Source: Rhodocyclaceae bacterium (GTDB taxonomy: Bacteria > Pseudomonadota > Gammaproteobacteria > Burkholderiales > Rhodocyclaceae). Taken from it: a DNA stretch of 64,000 bases. The position numbers and the translations under genes were made by a program. Under the pieces are notes generated by a model that saw only the letters and a list, made by a program, of their open reading frames with translations, did no database searches and had not been told where the DNA came from. Positions 35,839-47,176 of this stretch are shown in pieces. Each line of letters starts with the position of its first letter. Positions within the stretch are counted from its first letter, which is position 1. The stretch is from positions 35,426-99,425 of the forward strand of contig JAQTNK010000011.1 in the NCBI GenBank assembly GCA_028713915.1, read 5' to 3'.

Positions 35839-36099
35839 ATGCAGGTCGTCATTCCCAGCCAGCTCCACGACTACACGGGAGGCCGCTCGCGCGTGCCGGC
35901 TGCGGGCGACAGCCTGGCGACGGTGCTCGACGATCTCGATCGCCGCTTTCCCGGCCTGCGCTTTCGGGTGGTGGACGAGCAGGGCGCCATCCGCCCGCAC
36001 ATCCGCTTCTACGTCAATCGCGCCGCGGCGACTTCGCTGGCGCAGCCGATCGCGCCGGACGACGAACTGTTGATCGTCGGCGCGCTCTCCGGCGGCTAG
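35839..36099 (+). CDS. MoaD/ThiS-like ubiquitin-fold sulfur carrier
   Basis: The 86-residue protein has the beta-grasp pattern of MoaD/ThiS: MQVVIPSQLHDYTGG, then LDDLDRRFPGLRFRVVDEQGAIRPHIRFYVN, ending in the required Gly-Gly (VGALSGG). The C-terminal Gly-Gly is the site of thiocarboxylation by an E1-like enzyme. No moa, thi or E1 gene is adjacent, so the pathway it serves (molybdopterin or another sulfur transfer) is open. The start at 35839 is the ATG 13 bases after the BNR gene. Confidence 0.85.
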   Translation: MQVVIPSQLHDYTGGRSRVPAAGDSLATVLDDLDRRFPGLRFRVVDEQGAIRPHIRFYVNRAAATSLAQPIAPDDELLIVGALSGG

Positions 36100-36137
36100 A
36101 CCCTGGCGCGGCCGCCGTCCTGACGACGAGTTCTCCC

Positions 36138-36629
36138 ATGCATCTCGAAGGTTCCTGCCACTGCGGCGCGATCAAATTCAGCCTCGAGGCGCCGTCGCCG
36201 GTGCCGTTCATGCACTGCCATTGCTCGATCTGCCGCAAGACCGCGGGCAGCGGCGGCTACGCCATCAACCTGGGCGGCGACTTCGCCAGCCTGCGCGTGC
36301 GCGGCGCCAAGCATCTGGGCGTCTACCAGGCGGTCATGCGCGAAGCCGGCAAGCGGCCGTGGCGCTCGCCGGCGAAGCGGCACTTCTGCCTGAAATGCGG
36401 CAGCCCGCTCTGGCTGTGGGATCCGCGCTGGCCCGAACTCGTGCACCCGCATGCCTCGGCGATCGATACGCCGCTGCCGAAGCCGCCCGAAGTCGTCGAA
36501 GCGGCGCTCGACTACGCCGCGCCCTGGGTCGACGTTCCCGTCGGCCGGGGCCACGTGCATTGCGGCCAGTGGCCCGCCGAATCCCTGGAGGAATGGCACC
36601 GGCGCCATGGCCTTTGGGACGGGCCCTAG
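36138..36629 (+). CDS. GFA family zinc protein
   Basis: The 163-residue protein shows the zinc-binding pattern of the glutathione-dependent formaldehyde-activating (GFA/CENP-V) family: GSCHCGAIKF (about 6-15), MHCHCSICRK (about 29-38) and FCLKCGSPLW (about 83-92). Some members react with S-hydroxymethylglutathione; most are uncharacterised. It begins 38 bases after the MoaD-like gene and may be in the same transcript. It is convergent with the metal exporter gene. Confidence 0.87.
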   Translation: MHLEGSCHCGAIKFSLEAPSPVPFMHCHCSICRKTAGSGGYAINLGGDFASLRVRGAKHLGVYQAVMREAGKRPWRSPAKRHFCLKCGSPLWLWDPRWPELVHPHASAIDTPLPKPPEVVEAALDYAAPWVDVPVGRGHVHCGQWPAESLEEWHRRHGLWDGP

Positions 36630-36675
36630 CCGCGCCCGCGACGTCGCCAGCGCGGCGCCGCCCCGCGCCGCCGCG

Positions 36676-37647
36676 TCAGGCAGCGGGCCGCGTCGCTGGC
36701 GGCTCGGCATGCAGGCGGCAGGCGTGGGCGGTGGTGCCGTGTTCGATTTGCACGGTGCTGTGATGGATCCTGAAGCGCGTGTGCAGGGTTTCCGTGATCT
36801 CATCCATGACCGTGTCGCCGGGATAGCCTTCGGGAACGACCAGATGGACGGTCAGCGCGGTCTCGGTCGTACTCATGCCCCAGACATGCAGGTCATGGAT
36901 GTCCGCGACGCCTGCTAGCGCGCGCAGATAGGCGTCGATCTCGGCGATGTCGATATGCGCCGGAACGGCGTTGAGCGCGAGTTCCATGGCTTCCCGCAGC
37001 AAGCTCCAGGTGCCGCGGACGACCACGCCGACGACGACGAGGCTGATGAGCGGGTCGAGCCAGAACCAGCCGGCCGCCATCATGGCCACGCCGCCCAGCG
37101 CCACGCCGAGGGACACCGCGGCGTCGGCGGCCAGGTGCAAATAGGCGCCGCGGATGTTCAGGTCGCCCTTGCTGCCTTGGACGAACAGCCACGCCGACAG
37201 GCCGTTGATGACGATGCCGACGGCCGCCACCGCCGCCACGGTCGCACCTGCCACGGCGGGTGCCTGGGAAAACCGCTGGACGGCTTCCCAGGCGATGGCG
37301 CCGCAGGCCACCAGCAGGAACACGGCGTTCGCCAACGCCGCCAGGATGGAGGTGCTGCGCAGCCCGTAGGTGAAGCGGCCACTCGGTGCGCGCCGGGCGA
37401 GAACCGCCGCCCCCCAGGCGAGCAGCAGGCCGAGGACGTCGGAAAGATTATGTCCGGCGTCCGCCATCAGCGCCGTGGAGTCGGCAAGCACGCCGTAGAA
37501 GAATTCGACGCCGACGAAAACGCCGTTGAGCGCGATGGCGACGAGAAAAGCCCGACCCTGCGCGCCTGGCGCGCCGGCATGGCTATGCCCGTGAGCGGCA
37601 TGGTCATGGCCGGGCGCGGCGTGATGATGGTGGTCGTGATCGGCCAT
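36676..37647 (-). CDS. Cation diffusion facilitator (zinc/cobalt-type exporter)
   Basis: The 323-residue protein has a His-rich N-terminus (MADHDHHHHAAPGHDHAAHGHSH), six hydrophobic segments and the CDF metal-site motifs DAGHNLSDVLG (about 82) and HLAADAAVSLG (about 187), with a cytoplasmic C-terminal domain including HDLHVWGMS. It would use the proton gradient to export Zn2+ or a similar divalent cation. Its upstream leader is built of 13-bp direct repeats that carry the ribosome binding site. Confidence 0.91.
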   Translation of the reverse strand: MADHDHHHHAAPGHDHAAHGHSHAGAPGAQGRAFLVAIALNGVFVGVEFFYGVLADSTALMADAGHNLSDVLGLLLAWGAAVLARRAPSGRFTYGLRSTSILAALANAVFLLVACGAIAWEAVQRFSQAPAVAGATVAAVAAVGIVINGLSAWLFVQGSKGDLNIRGAYLHLAADAAVSLGVALGGVAMMAAGWFWLDPLISLVVVGVVVRGTWSLLREAMELALNAVPAHIDIAEIDAYLRALAGVADIHDLHVWGMSTTETALTVHLVVPEGYPGDTVMDEITETLHTRFRIHHSTVQIEHGTTAHACRLHAEPPATRPAA

Positions 37648-37653
37648 GAGCCT

Positions 37654-37692
37654 GTCCTTCCCGTCAGTCCTTCCCGTCAGTCCGTCTCGTCG
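37654..37692 (-). repeat. 13-bp tandem repeats in the leader of the CDF gene
   Basis: Two perfect copies of GTCCTTCCCGTCA (37654-37666, 37667-37679) and a diverged third copy (to 37692) lie directly upstream of the CDF start on the minus strand. Each copy read on the minus strand contains GGAAGGAC, a Shine-Dalgarno-like sequence. A further CTTCCCGTCC echo follows at 37701-37710. Confidence 0.75.
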
Positions 37693-37865
37693 GTCCTGCC
37701 CTTCCCGTCCGTCGCTGGTTGCGCGCCGCAGGGGCGCGACGTCCGCTTCATATCGTATTCTCGACGCCTTCGATGCAGCGCAGTTCCGTGAGCGACGGCG
37801 CTACGGCATGGAGCGCGTCAATTGCGCCAACGACGCGGTGACCTCAGCGCCCGGGCCGATGCTGG

Positions 37866-37911
37866 AAAAGCAGAAGGGCGCGGCGCCGGAGTTCCCTCCG
37901 AGCCCGCGCCC
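37866..37911 (-). terminator. Rho-independent terminator of the SQR operon
   Basis: On the minus strand the stem GGGCGCGG...CCGCGCCC encloses an inner CGGAG-GGAA-CTCCG hairpin and is followed by TTCTGCTTTT. It begins 24 bases after the SQR stop. Confidence 0.75.
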
Positions 37912-37934
37912 CGCGGTACAGCCAGGCTTGCTGC

Positions 37935-39206
37935 TTACTTCAGCCGCTCGATGCCGAGCATCTTGAGGATGTACTTCTCGAACACCGGTTCGGTGTCGCC
38001 CTTCTTCATCTTGCGCATGAAGTACTTCTCGAAGCCGACCTTGGCCAGATGCACCCACTTGCCCTTCTTGAACCAGTTCACGTTGCGCGGCGGGATCTGC
38101 GGCAGGGCGACGAAAGCGGCGCCGGTGTCGCCGAAGTCGGCGAGGCAGATCGCGTTCCAGGTGGCCTTCTCCTCCGGCTCCTTGCCGTCGATGGCGTTGC
38201 GGATGTTATGCACCGCCGCCGTCACCATGGTCTCGATCATGTAGCCGGTCTTCGGCGCGCCGGTGGGCACCGGCGTAGCTTCGACCGGCGGAATGGCGAC
38301 GCAGACGCCGACTGAGTAGATGTTCTGGAACTTCGGATTGCGCTGGAACTGGTCGATGAGGATGAAGCCGCGCGGATTGGTCAGGCCTTCGATGCCGAAG
38401 ACGGCGTCGATGCCCTTGAATGCCGGCAGCATCATCGAGAATTTGAAGGCCAGTTCGTGCTCCTTCTTCACCGTGCCGTCGTCGTTGTGCTCGGCGACCG
38501 TCATCTTGCCGGCCTCGATCTTGGTGACCTTGGCGTTGCAGATCCACTTGATGTGCTTCTCGCGCAGCACCGACTCGAGCATGCCTTTGGAATCGCCGAC
38601 GCCGCCCAGGCCGAGATGGCCGACATAGGGTTCGGCGGTGACGTAGGTCATCGGCACCTTGCTGCGGATCTTGCGCTTGCGCAAGTCGGCATCCATGATC
38701 ATGGCGAACTCGTAGGCCGGGCCGTAGCAGGATGCGCCCTGCATGGCGCCGACGACGACATGGCCGGGGTCGTTAACGAACTCGGCCCAGGACTTCGCCG
38801 TTTCGACGGCGTGGTTGACCGTGCAGATGGAGTGCGTGTGGCCGCCGTTGGGGCCGGAGCCGGCGACTTCCTCGAAGGCGAGCTTGGGGCCGGTGGCGAT
38901 GATCAGGTAGTCGTAGTCGATGGTCTTGCCGTCGGCCAGTTCGATCTGGTTCTTGTCGGCATGCAGGCGCTTGGCCGCCGTGGCGACGAGCTGGATGTCC
39001 TTCTTCGCCAGGGCCGGGGCGAGGTCCATCGTAATGTCTTCGCGCGTGCGCCAGCCCACGGCGACCCAGGGGTTCGACGGCGTGAACTGGAAATAGGGGT
39101 TCTCCGCGATCACGGTCAGCTTGTCGCCCGGCCGCAGCTGTTCCTTCATATCATAGGCGGCTGTCAGACCGCCGATGCCCGCGCCGAGTATGACGACGTG
39201 TGCCAT
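37935..39206 (-). CDS. sqr: Sulfide:quinone oxidoreductase
   Basis: SQR oxidises sulfide to sulfur or polysulfide and reduces the quinone pool at the inner membrane. The 423-residue flavoprotein has an N-terminal FAD motif (VVILGAGIGGLTAA), YDYLIIATGP, and cysteines in GASCYGPAYEF and SVGVCVAIPPVE, which fit the redox pair of SQR. GAPKTGYMIETM and a C-terminal amphipathic region (WFKKGKWVHLAKVGFEKYFMRK) also match. The start is the ATG at 39206, preceded by AGGAGGAG; the track's 39266 is too long. The subtype is not resolved. Confidence 0.9.
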   Translation of the reverse strand: MAHVVILGAGIGGLTAAYDMKEQLRPGDKLTVIAENPYFQFTPSNPWVAVGWRTREDITMDLAPALAKKDIQLVATAAKRLHADKNQIELADGKTIDYDYLIIATGPKLAFEEVAGSGPNGGHTHSICTVNHAVETAKSWAEFVNDPGHVVVGAMQGASCYGPAYEFAMIMDADLRKRKIRSKVPMTYVTAEPYVGHLGLGGVGDSKGMLESVLREKHIKWICNAKVTKIEAGKMTVAEHNDDGTVKKEHELAFKFSMMLPAFKGIDAVFGIEGLTNPRGFILIDQFQRNPKFQNIYSVGVCVAIPPVEATPVPTGAPKTGYMIETMVTAAVHNIRNAIDGKEPEEKATWNAICLADFGDTGAAFVALPQIPPRNVNWFKKGKWVHLAKVGFEKYFMRKMKKGDTEPVFEKYILKMLGIERLK

Positions 39207-39219
39207 ATGTTTCTCCTCC

Positions 39220-39420
39220 TTACCAGACGAATATTTTGCCGATGGCCTTGACGCCGTCATCGACAATCTTTTGCAAATCAGCGGGACAGTCTTCGCGCTC
39301 GATGACGAGGCCGGCGTAAACCGAAAGGGACTTCAGCGCGCAAGCGATCTTGGCGACCTCCGCGGCGGCTTCCGGCGCGATTTGCACGCCCGGCTGCAGT
39401 TGCCAGTTGTTGTCTGCCAT
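39220..39420 (-). CDS. 66-residue protein upstream of SQR
   Basis: This short protein is unrecognised. It has two cysteines (IACALK and REDCPADL) and ends GKIFVW. It starts at the ATG at 39420, behind a strong GGAGGAG site, and ends 13 bases before the SQR start, so the two form an operon. An SQR partner or regulator role is inference. Confidence 0.75.
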   Translation of the reverse strand: MADNNWQLQPGVQIAPEAAAEVAKIACALKSLSVYAGLVIEREDCPADLQKIVDDGVKAIGKIFVW

Positions 39421-39530
39421 GGCAGATCTCCTCCTTATAGTTGAACGACGAATTCTGTCAGGCACGTCGCGGCCTGTGGTTGAAGCTTCCTAATGCTAGG
39501 ATAAATTCGGTTTTGTTTGTAAGAAATATG

Positions 39531-40211
39531 TCAGCGGCCGGACTGCAGCTTTGCCAGCGCAGCGCGCCCCGACAGCAGGTGGTCGTGCATGGCGCGGCCC
39601 GCTTTGTCGGGGTCGCGGCTGCGCAGCGCCTTGAGGATGGCGCGGTGCTCGGCCAGCGACTGCTTGAGGCGGCCGTCGAGCCGCAGCGAATCGCGGCGCG
39701 TGAGCTTGATGACCTTGCGGGTGTCGTCGATCATCTGCTTGAGCCAGCGGTTGCCGGCGATTTCCTGCAGCGCGCTGTGGAACGCCTGGTTGGCTTCGAA
39801 GAAGCGGTCGGCGTCGTTGGCGGCGGCATGGCTTTCGAGCACGTCGTGGATGGCCGCCAGGCGCTCGAGGTCGGCGGCGGTCGCCTTGGCGGCGGCCTCG
39901 AAGGCGACGCGGCCTTCGAGCAGCGCCATCACCGGGAAGATCTCGTCGAGGTCCTGCTCCGACAGTTCGGCGACATAGCAGCCGCGGCGCGGCTCCAGCC
40001 GCACCAGGCCTTCGGCGGCGAGCACCTTGAGCGCTTCGCGCATCGGCGTGCGCGAGATGCCGAAGCCGACGGCGAGCGCCTGTTCGTCGATCCACGTGCC
40101 CGGCGACAGCTCGTGCGCGTAGATGCGCTGGCGCAGCAACTCGGCGACCTCTTCGTAAAGGGCGCTGCGGGCGATGCGAGTGCCGGCGGGGGCTGCTTCT
40201 CTTGCATTCAT
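39531..40211 (-). CDS. GntR-family regulator with FCD ligand domain
   Basis: The 226-residue protein has an N-terminal winged helix (about 15-80: [53 protein letters not shown]) and a helical FCD domain with metal-ligand histidines in [17 protein letters not shown] and [12 protein letters not shown] regulators often bind organic acids. It is divergent from the methylmalonyl-CoA mutase gene, so it probably controls the propionate module. It could also control the SQR operon, which lies 110 bases downstream on its own strand. Confidence 0.9.
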   Translation of the reverse strand: MNAREAAPAGTRIARSALYEEVAELLRQRIYAHELSPGTWIDEQALAVGFGISRTPMREALKVLAAEGLVRLEPRRGCYVAELSEQDLDEIFPVMALLEGRVAFEAAAKATAADLERLAAIHDVLESHAAANDADRFFEANQAFHSALQEIAGNRWLKQMIDDTRKVIKLTRRDSLRLDGRLKQSLAEHRAILKALRSRDPDKAGRAMHDHLLSGRAALAKLQSGR

Positions 40212-40269
40212 AATTATGGATAAGTTATTATACGGCCAGGGCGCTTGTCAAGCGCGACAGCTACATAAT
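40210..40269. promoter_or_regulatory. GntR/mutase divergent operator-promoter region
   Basis: A perfect 15-bp dyad GCGCTTGTCAAGCGC (40241-40255) is a good operator candidate for the adjacent GntR protein. On the minus strand it contains TTGACA, and TATAAT lies at 40227-40232. Both hexamers are consensus but only 13 bases apart, too close for a normal sigma-70 promoter. An AT-rich patch (ATAAT and ATTAT, 40210-40231) surrounds the GntR start codon. The plus-strand start point is not clear. Confidence 0.55.
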
Positions 40270-40299
40270 GTCCGGCCAACGAGCCGCAGGAGTGGAACC

Positions 40300-42465
<2,166 letters not shown>

Positions 42466-42477
42466 GCCGGCAGCGCG

Positions 42478-43473
42478 ATGTCGCCGGAGCCGATGGCCGC
42501 GGAGGACCGCGCTCTCGTCGCGGGCGTGCGCGCCGGCAACCGCCGCGCGCTCGCCAAGGCCATCACGCTGATCGAGTCGCAGCGCAATGACCACCAGGAG
42601 CGCGCCCACGCCGTGCTCGACGCGCTGCTGCCCGACGCCGGCAAGGCGATCCGCGTCGGCATCACCGGCGTGCCGGGCGTGGGCAAGTCGACCTTCATCG
42701 AAGCCCTGGGCCTGCATCTGATCGCCGCCGGGCATCGCGTCGCGGTGCTCGCCGTCGACCCGTCGTCCAGCATCAGCGGCGGCTCCATCCTCGGCGACAA
42801 GACGCGCATGGAATTGCTGTCGCAGCGCGACGAAGCCTTCATCCGTCCCTCGCCGTCGTCGGGCTCGCTCGGCGGCGTCGCCGAAAAGACGCGCGAGGCG
42901 ATGCTGGTCTGCGAAGCCGCCGGCTTCGACGTCGTCATCGTCGAGACGGTCGGCGTCGGCCAGTCGGAAACGGCGGTGGCCGGCATGACCGACGTCTTCG
43001 TCCTGCTGCAGCTGCCCAACGCCGGCGACGACCTGCAGGCGATCAAGAAGGGCATCGTCGAACTGGCCGACATCGTCGTCTTCAACAAGGCCGATATCGA
43101 TCCGCGCGCAGCGGATGTTGCCGCCGCGCAGATGCGCTCGGCCCTGTCGATGCTGCACGCGGCCTCGCCCAACTGGCAGCCGCCGGTGCTGAAAATGAGC
43201 GCCGCGAAAAAAGAAGGCATCGCCGAATTCTGGCAGGCCATCGAGAACCATCGCCGCACCCTGTCCGCCTCCGGCGAGCTTGCCGCGCGCCGGCGCCGCC
43301 AGGCGCTGGCCTGGATGTGGCAATTGATCGACGCCGGCCTGCGCCACCGCTTCCGCAGCCATGCCGGAGTGCAATCGAGCCTGCCCGAACTGACCCGGGC
43401 GGTGGAGTCCGGCGTCACGACGCCGACCGCCGCCGCCCATCGCCTGCTGAATCTGTTGAACCGTTTTTTCTAG
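42478..43473 (+). CDS. meaB: MeaB/ArgK-type GTPase, mutase chaperone
   Basis: MeaB loads and protects the adenosylcobalamin cofactor of methylmalonyl-CoA mutase using GTP. The 331-residue protein has the P-loop [15 protein letters not shown] (about 60-74), [34 protein letters not shown] (switch region) and VFNKAD for base recognition. It lies between the mutase and carboxylase genes. Confidence 0.95.
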   Translation: MSPEPMAAEDRALVAGVRAGNRRALAKAITLIESQRNDHQERAHAVLDALLPDAGKAIRVGITGVPGVGKSTFIEALGLHLIAAGHRVAVLAVDPSSSISGGSILGDKTRMELLSQRDEAFIRPSPSSGSLGGVAEKTREAMLVCEAAGFDVVIVETVGVGQSETAVAGMTDVFVLLQLPNAGDDLQAIKKGIVELADIVVFNKADIDPRAADVAAAQMRSALSMLHAASPNWQPPVLKMSAAKKEGIAEFWQAIENHRRTLSASGELAARRRRQALAWMWQLIDAGLRHRFRSHAGVQSSLPELTRAVESGVTTPTAAAHRLLNLLNRFF

Positions 43474-43486
43474 TGGAGAAATATCC

Positions 43487-45019
43487 ATGCAAGAAATCAT
43501 CAAGCAACTGGACGCCAAACGCGAACTGGCCCGCCTCGGCGGCGGCCAGCGGCGCGTCGACGCCCACCATGCCAAGGGCAAGCTGACGGCGCGCGAGCGC
43601 ATCGAACTGCTCTTCGACGAAGGCACCTTCGAAGAGTGGGATATGTTCAAGGAGCACCGCTGCAACGACTTCGGCATGGCCGACAACAAGGTGCCGGGCG
43701 ACGGCGTCGTCATCGGCTACGGCACGGTCAACGGCCGCATGGTGTTCGTCTTCTCGCAGGACTTCACGGTGTTCGGCGGCGCGCTCTCGGAAGCCCACGC
43801 CGAGAAGATCTGCAAGGTCATGGACCACGCCATGAAAGTCGGCGCCCCGGTGATCGGCTTGAACGACTCCGGCGGCGCCCGCATCCAGGAAGGCGTCGCG
43901 GCGCTCGGCGGCTACGCCGACGTCTTCCAGAGGAACGTCATGGCCTCGGGCGTAGTGCCGCAGATTTCCCTGATCATGGGCCCCTGCGCCGGCGGCGCGG
44001 TGTATAGCCCGGCGATGACCGACTTCATTTTCATGGTCAAGGACACCTCCTACATGTTCGTCACCGGCCCGGAAGTGGTGAAGACCGTGACCCACGAGGA
44101 AGTGACGGCCGAGGAGCTCGGCGGCGCGGTCTCGCACACGACGCGCTCGGGTGTGGCCGATCTCGCCTTCGAGAACGACGTCGAGGCGCTCCTGATGCTG
44201 CGCCGCTTCATCAACTACCTGCCGCTCAACAACAAGGAGAAGTCGCCGATCCGGCCGAGCGCCGATGCCGCCGACCGCATCGACCTGAGCCTCGACACCC
44301 TGGTGCCGGAGAACCCGAACAAGCCCTACGACATCAAGGAGCTCATCATCAAGGTGGTCGACGACTGCGACTTCTTCGAGCTGCAGGCCGACCACGCCAA
44401 GAACATCGTCATCGGCTTCGCGCGCATGGAAGGCCAGACCATCGGCATCGTCGCCAACCAGCCGCTGGTGATGGCCGGCTGCCTCGACATCAAGTCGTCG
44501 ATCAAGGCCGGCCGCTTCGTGCGCTTCTGCGACGCCTTCAACATACCCATCGTCACCTTCGTCGACGTGCCGGGCTTCATGCCGGGCACGGCGCAGGAAT
44601 ACGGCGGCATCATCAAGCACGGCGCGAAACTCCTCTACGCCTACGCCGAATGCACGGTGCCGAAGATCACGGTGATCACGCGCAAGGCCTACGGCGGCGC
44701 CTACGACGTGATGGCGTCGAAACATTTGCGCGGCGACGTGAATTTCGCCTGGCCGACCGCCGAGATCGCGGTGATGGGGCCGAAGGGCGCGGTGGAAATC
44801 ATTTTCCGCGAAGACAAGGGCGACCCGGCCAAGCTCGCCGCCAAGGAAGCCGAGTACAAGGCCAAGTTCGCCAATCCTTTCGTCGCCAGTGCGCGCGGCT
44901 TCATCGACGACGTCATCCAGCCGCACGAGACGAGGAAGCGCATCTGCCGCTCGCTGGTGATGCTGAGGAACAAGAAGATCGAGAACCCGTGGCGCAAGCA
45001 CGGGAATATTCCGCTTTGA
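43487..45019 (+). CDS. pccB: Propionyl-CoA carboxylase beta subunit
   Basis: The 510-residue carboxyltransferase transfers CO2 from biotin to propionyl-CoA, giving methylmalonyl-CoA. It has the N-terminal [39 protein letters not shown] and [16 protein letters not shown], then C-terminal [20 protein letters not shown] and AYGGAYDVM. The start is behind GTGGAG, 13 bases after meaB. Propionyl- rather than acetyl-CoA specificity is inferred from the operon. Confidence 0.94.
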   Translation: MQEIIKQLDAKRELARLGGGQRRVDAHHAKGKLTARERIELLFDEGTFEEWDMFKEHRCNDFGMADNKVPGDGVVIGYGTVNGRMVFVFSQDFTVFGGALSEAHAEKICKVMDHAMKVGAPVIGLNDSGGARIQEGVAALGGYADVFQRNVMASGVVPQISLIMGPCAGGAVYSPAMTDFIFMVKDTSYMFVTGPEVVKTVTHEEVTAEELGGAVSHTTRSGVADLAFENDVEALLMLRRFINYLPLNNKEKSPIRPSADAADRIDLSLDTLVPENPNKPYDIKELIIKVVDDCDFFELQADHAKNIVIGFARMEGQTIGIVANQPLVMAGCLDIKSSIKAGRFVRFCDAFNIPIVTFVDVPGFMPGTAQEYGGIIKHGAKLLYAYAECTVPKITVITRKAYGGAYDVMASKHLRGDVNFAWPTAEIAVMGPKGAVEIIFREDKGDPAKLAAKEAEYKAKFANPFVASARGFIDDVIQPHETRKRICRSLVMLRNKKIENPWRKHGNIPL

Positions 45020-45036
45020 CCTGACCGATATATGAA

Positions 45037-45117
45037 ACGCCGAGGCGCGGAGGCGCCGAGAAATTCATTTCCAAGGAGTCTTCCTTGCTTTTCTCGGCGC
45101 CTCGGCGTCTCGGCGGT
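45037..45117. repeat. Imperfect inverted repeat between pccB and pccA
   Basis: Left arm 45037-45063 (ACGCCGAGGCGCGGAGGCG...) and right arm 45089-45117 are near-complementary, differing by one deletion and about two mismatches. The spacer adds CCAAGGA/TCCTTG. The arm is built from GCCGAGGC-type units, like dispersed intergenic repeats seen in many GC-rich bacteria. In the mRNA it would fold between pccB and pccA. Confidence 0.75.
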
Positions 45118-45132
45118 GAAAGGGGTTTTGAT

Positions 45133-47127
45133 ATGTTCAAGAAAATACTGATTGCCAACCGCGGCGAGATCGCTTGCCGCGTCATGAGGACGGCCAAGAA
45201 GATGGGCATCCTGACCGTCGCCGTCTATTCGGAAGCCGACAAGGACGCCATGCATGTCGCCATGGCCGACGAGGCCGTCTGCATCGGGCCGGCGCCGTCG
45301 AAGGAATCCTACCTGGTGGCGGAGAAGATCATCGCCGCCTGCAAGCAGACCGGCGCCGAAGCCGTGCATCCGGGCTACGGCTTCCTCTCCGAGAATGCCG
45401 CCTTCTCGCGCACGCTGGAAGAGCAGGGCATCGTCTTCGTCGGCCCGAAGCATTACTCGGTGGCAGCGATGGGCGACAAGATCGCCTCGAAGAAGCTGGC
45501 GCTGGAAGCCAAGGTCAACGTCATACCCGGCTACAACGACGCCATCGACACGCCCGAGCAGGCCGTCGACATCGCCAAGGGCATCGGCTACCCGGTGATG
45601 ATCAAGGCCTCCGCCGGCGGCGGCGGCAAGGGCCTGCGCGTCGCCTTCAACGACAAGGAAGCGCACGAAGGCTTCGCTTCGTGCAAGACCGAGGCGAAAA
45701 ACGCTTTCGGCGACGACCGCATCTTCATCGAGAAGTACGTCGAGGAACCGCGCCACATCGAGATCCAGCTGATCGGCGACGGCCACGGCAACATGGTCTA
45801 TCTGCACGAGCGCGAATGCTCGATCCAGCGCCGCCACCAGAAGGTGATCGAGGAAGCGCCCTCGCCCTTCCTCGACGCCGCGACGCGCCGCGCCATGGGC
45901 GAGCAGGCCGTGGCGCTGGCCAAGGCGGTCAACTACCAGTCCGCCGGCACCGTCGAATTCGTCGTCGGCGGCAAGGACAAGGGCTTCTACTTCCTCGAGA
46001 TGAACACGCGCTTGCAAGTCGAGCATCCGGTGACGGAATTCATCACCGGCCTCGACCTCGTCGAGCTGATGATCCGCGTCGCCGCCGGCGAGAAGCTGCC
46101 GTTCACCCAGGAACAGATCAAGCTCGACGGCTGGGCGATGGAGTGCCGCATCAACGCCGAAGACCCGTTCCGCGGCTTTCTGCCGTCGACCGGCCGGCTG
46201 GTCAAGTACATGCCGCCAATTGGCAAGGACAGCTCGGTGCGCGTCGACACCGGCGTCTACGAGGGCGGCGAGATCTCGATGTTCTACGACTCGATGATCG
46301 CCAAGCTGATCGTGCACGGCTCGACGCGCGACCAGGCCATCGCCAAGATGCGCGACGCCCTCAATGCCTTTGTCATTCGCGGCGTGTCGTCGAACATCTC
46401 GTTCCAGGCGGCGCTGATGCAGCACCCGCGCTTCGTCTCGGGCGACTTCAACACCGGCCTCATCGCCGAGGAATACGCCAAGGGCTTCAACGCCAGCGAC
46501 GTGCCGCACGACGACCCGGCGATGCTGATCGCCGTCGCCGCCGCCATGCATCGCCAGTACCTGGAGCGCAACACGCGCATCTCCGGCCAGATGCCGGGCC
46601 ACGAGTTCGCGCCCGGCGCCGACTTCGTCGTGCGGCTCGAAGACGGCGCCGACCACGAAGTCACGGTGACCACGGCGAACGGCGGCTGGAACGTCACTTT
46701 CGCCGGCGATCCCTACGAGATCCGCAGCGACTGGCAGTTCGGCCAGCCGCTCTACCAGGGCACCATCAACGGCGAGCCTTTCTGCATGCAGGTCGAGCGC
46801 CGCAATCTCAAGTACCGGCTGTTCCATTGGGGCAAGCAGGCCGACATCATGGTGATGACGGCGCGCGCCGCCCACCTGCAGGCGCTGATGCCGCACAAGG
46901 CGCCGCCCGACACTTCGAAGTTCCTGCTCTCGCCGATGCCGGGCCTGCTGACCGCCGTCGCCGTGGCGCCGGGCCAGGAAGTCAAGGCCGGCGAAGTGCT
47001 GGCGAAGATCGAGGCCATGAAAATGGAGAACGTGCTCAAGGCCGAGCGCGACTGCATCGTCGACAAGCTGCTGGCGAGTCCGGGCGAGAGCCTGGCGGTG
47101 GATCAGGCGATCATCGCCTTCAAGTAG
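45133..47127 (+). CDS. pccA: Propionyl-CoA carboxylase alpha subunit (biotin carboxylase + BCCP)
   Basis: The 664-residue protein has the biotin carboxylase domain (KKILIANRGEIACRVMRTAKKMGI at the N-terminus; ATP-grasp loop KASAGGGGKGLRV; EMNTRLQVEHPVTE) and a C-terminal biotin carrier domain with Lys630 in EAMKMEN. A linking BT-like domain (about 460-570) fits the PCC type. The ATG at 45133 is preferred to the track's 45085, which lies inside the inverted repeat. It completes the propionyl-CoA to succinyl-CoA route with PccB and the mutase. Confidence 0.94.
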   Translation: MFKKILIANRGEIACRVMRTAKKMGILTVAVYSEADKDAMHVAMADEAVCIGPAPSKESYLVAEKIIAACKQTGAEAVHPGYGFLSENAAFSRTLEEQGIVFVGPKHYSVAAMGDKIASKKLALEAKVNVIPGYNDAIDTPEQAVDIAKGIGYPVMIKASAGGGGKGLRVAFNDKEAHEGFASCKTEAKNAFGDDRIFIEKYVEEPRHIEIQLIGDGHGNMVYLHERECSIQRRHQKVIEEAPSPFLDAATRRAMGEQAVALAKAVNYQSAGTVEFVVGGKDKGFYFLEMNTRLQVEHPVTEFITGLDLVELMIRVAAGEKLPFTQEQIKLDGWAMECRINAEDPFRGFLPSTGRLVKYMPPIGKDSSVRVDTGVYEGGEISMFYDSMIAKLIVHGSTRDQAIAKMRDALNAFVIRGVSSNISFQAALMQHPRFVSGDFNTGLIAEEYAKGFNASDVPHDDPAMLIAVAAAMHRQYLERNTRISGQMPGHEFAPGADFVVRLEDGADHEVTVTTANGGWNVTFAGDPYEIRSDWQFGQPLYQGTINGEPFCMQVERRNLKYRLFHWGKQADIMVMTARAAHLQALMPHKAPPDTSKFLLSPMPGLLTAVAVAPGQEVKAGEVLAKIEAMKMENVLKAERDCIVDKLLASPGESLAVDQAIIAFK

Positions 47128-47145
47128 GCTTCCTTGCCGGCACTC

Positions 47146-47176
47146 GGAAACGGCGGGCTGCGGCTCGCCGTTTTCC
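47146..47176 (+). terminator. Possible terminator after pccA
   Basis: GGAAACGGCG and CGCCGTTTTCC pair around a short loop 19 bases after the pccA stop. The T-run is inside the descending stem rather than after it, so strength is uncertain. The rest of the 236-base gap before the aldehyde dehydrogenase shows no gene I trust. Confidence 0.5.

Noticed and set aside
37801-38058. 85-residue minus ORF after SQR
   Set aside because: It overlaps the SQR 3' end in another frame and includes the terminator hairpin.
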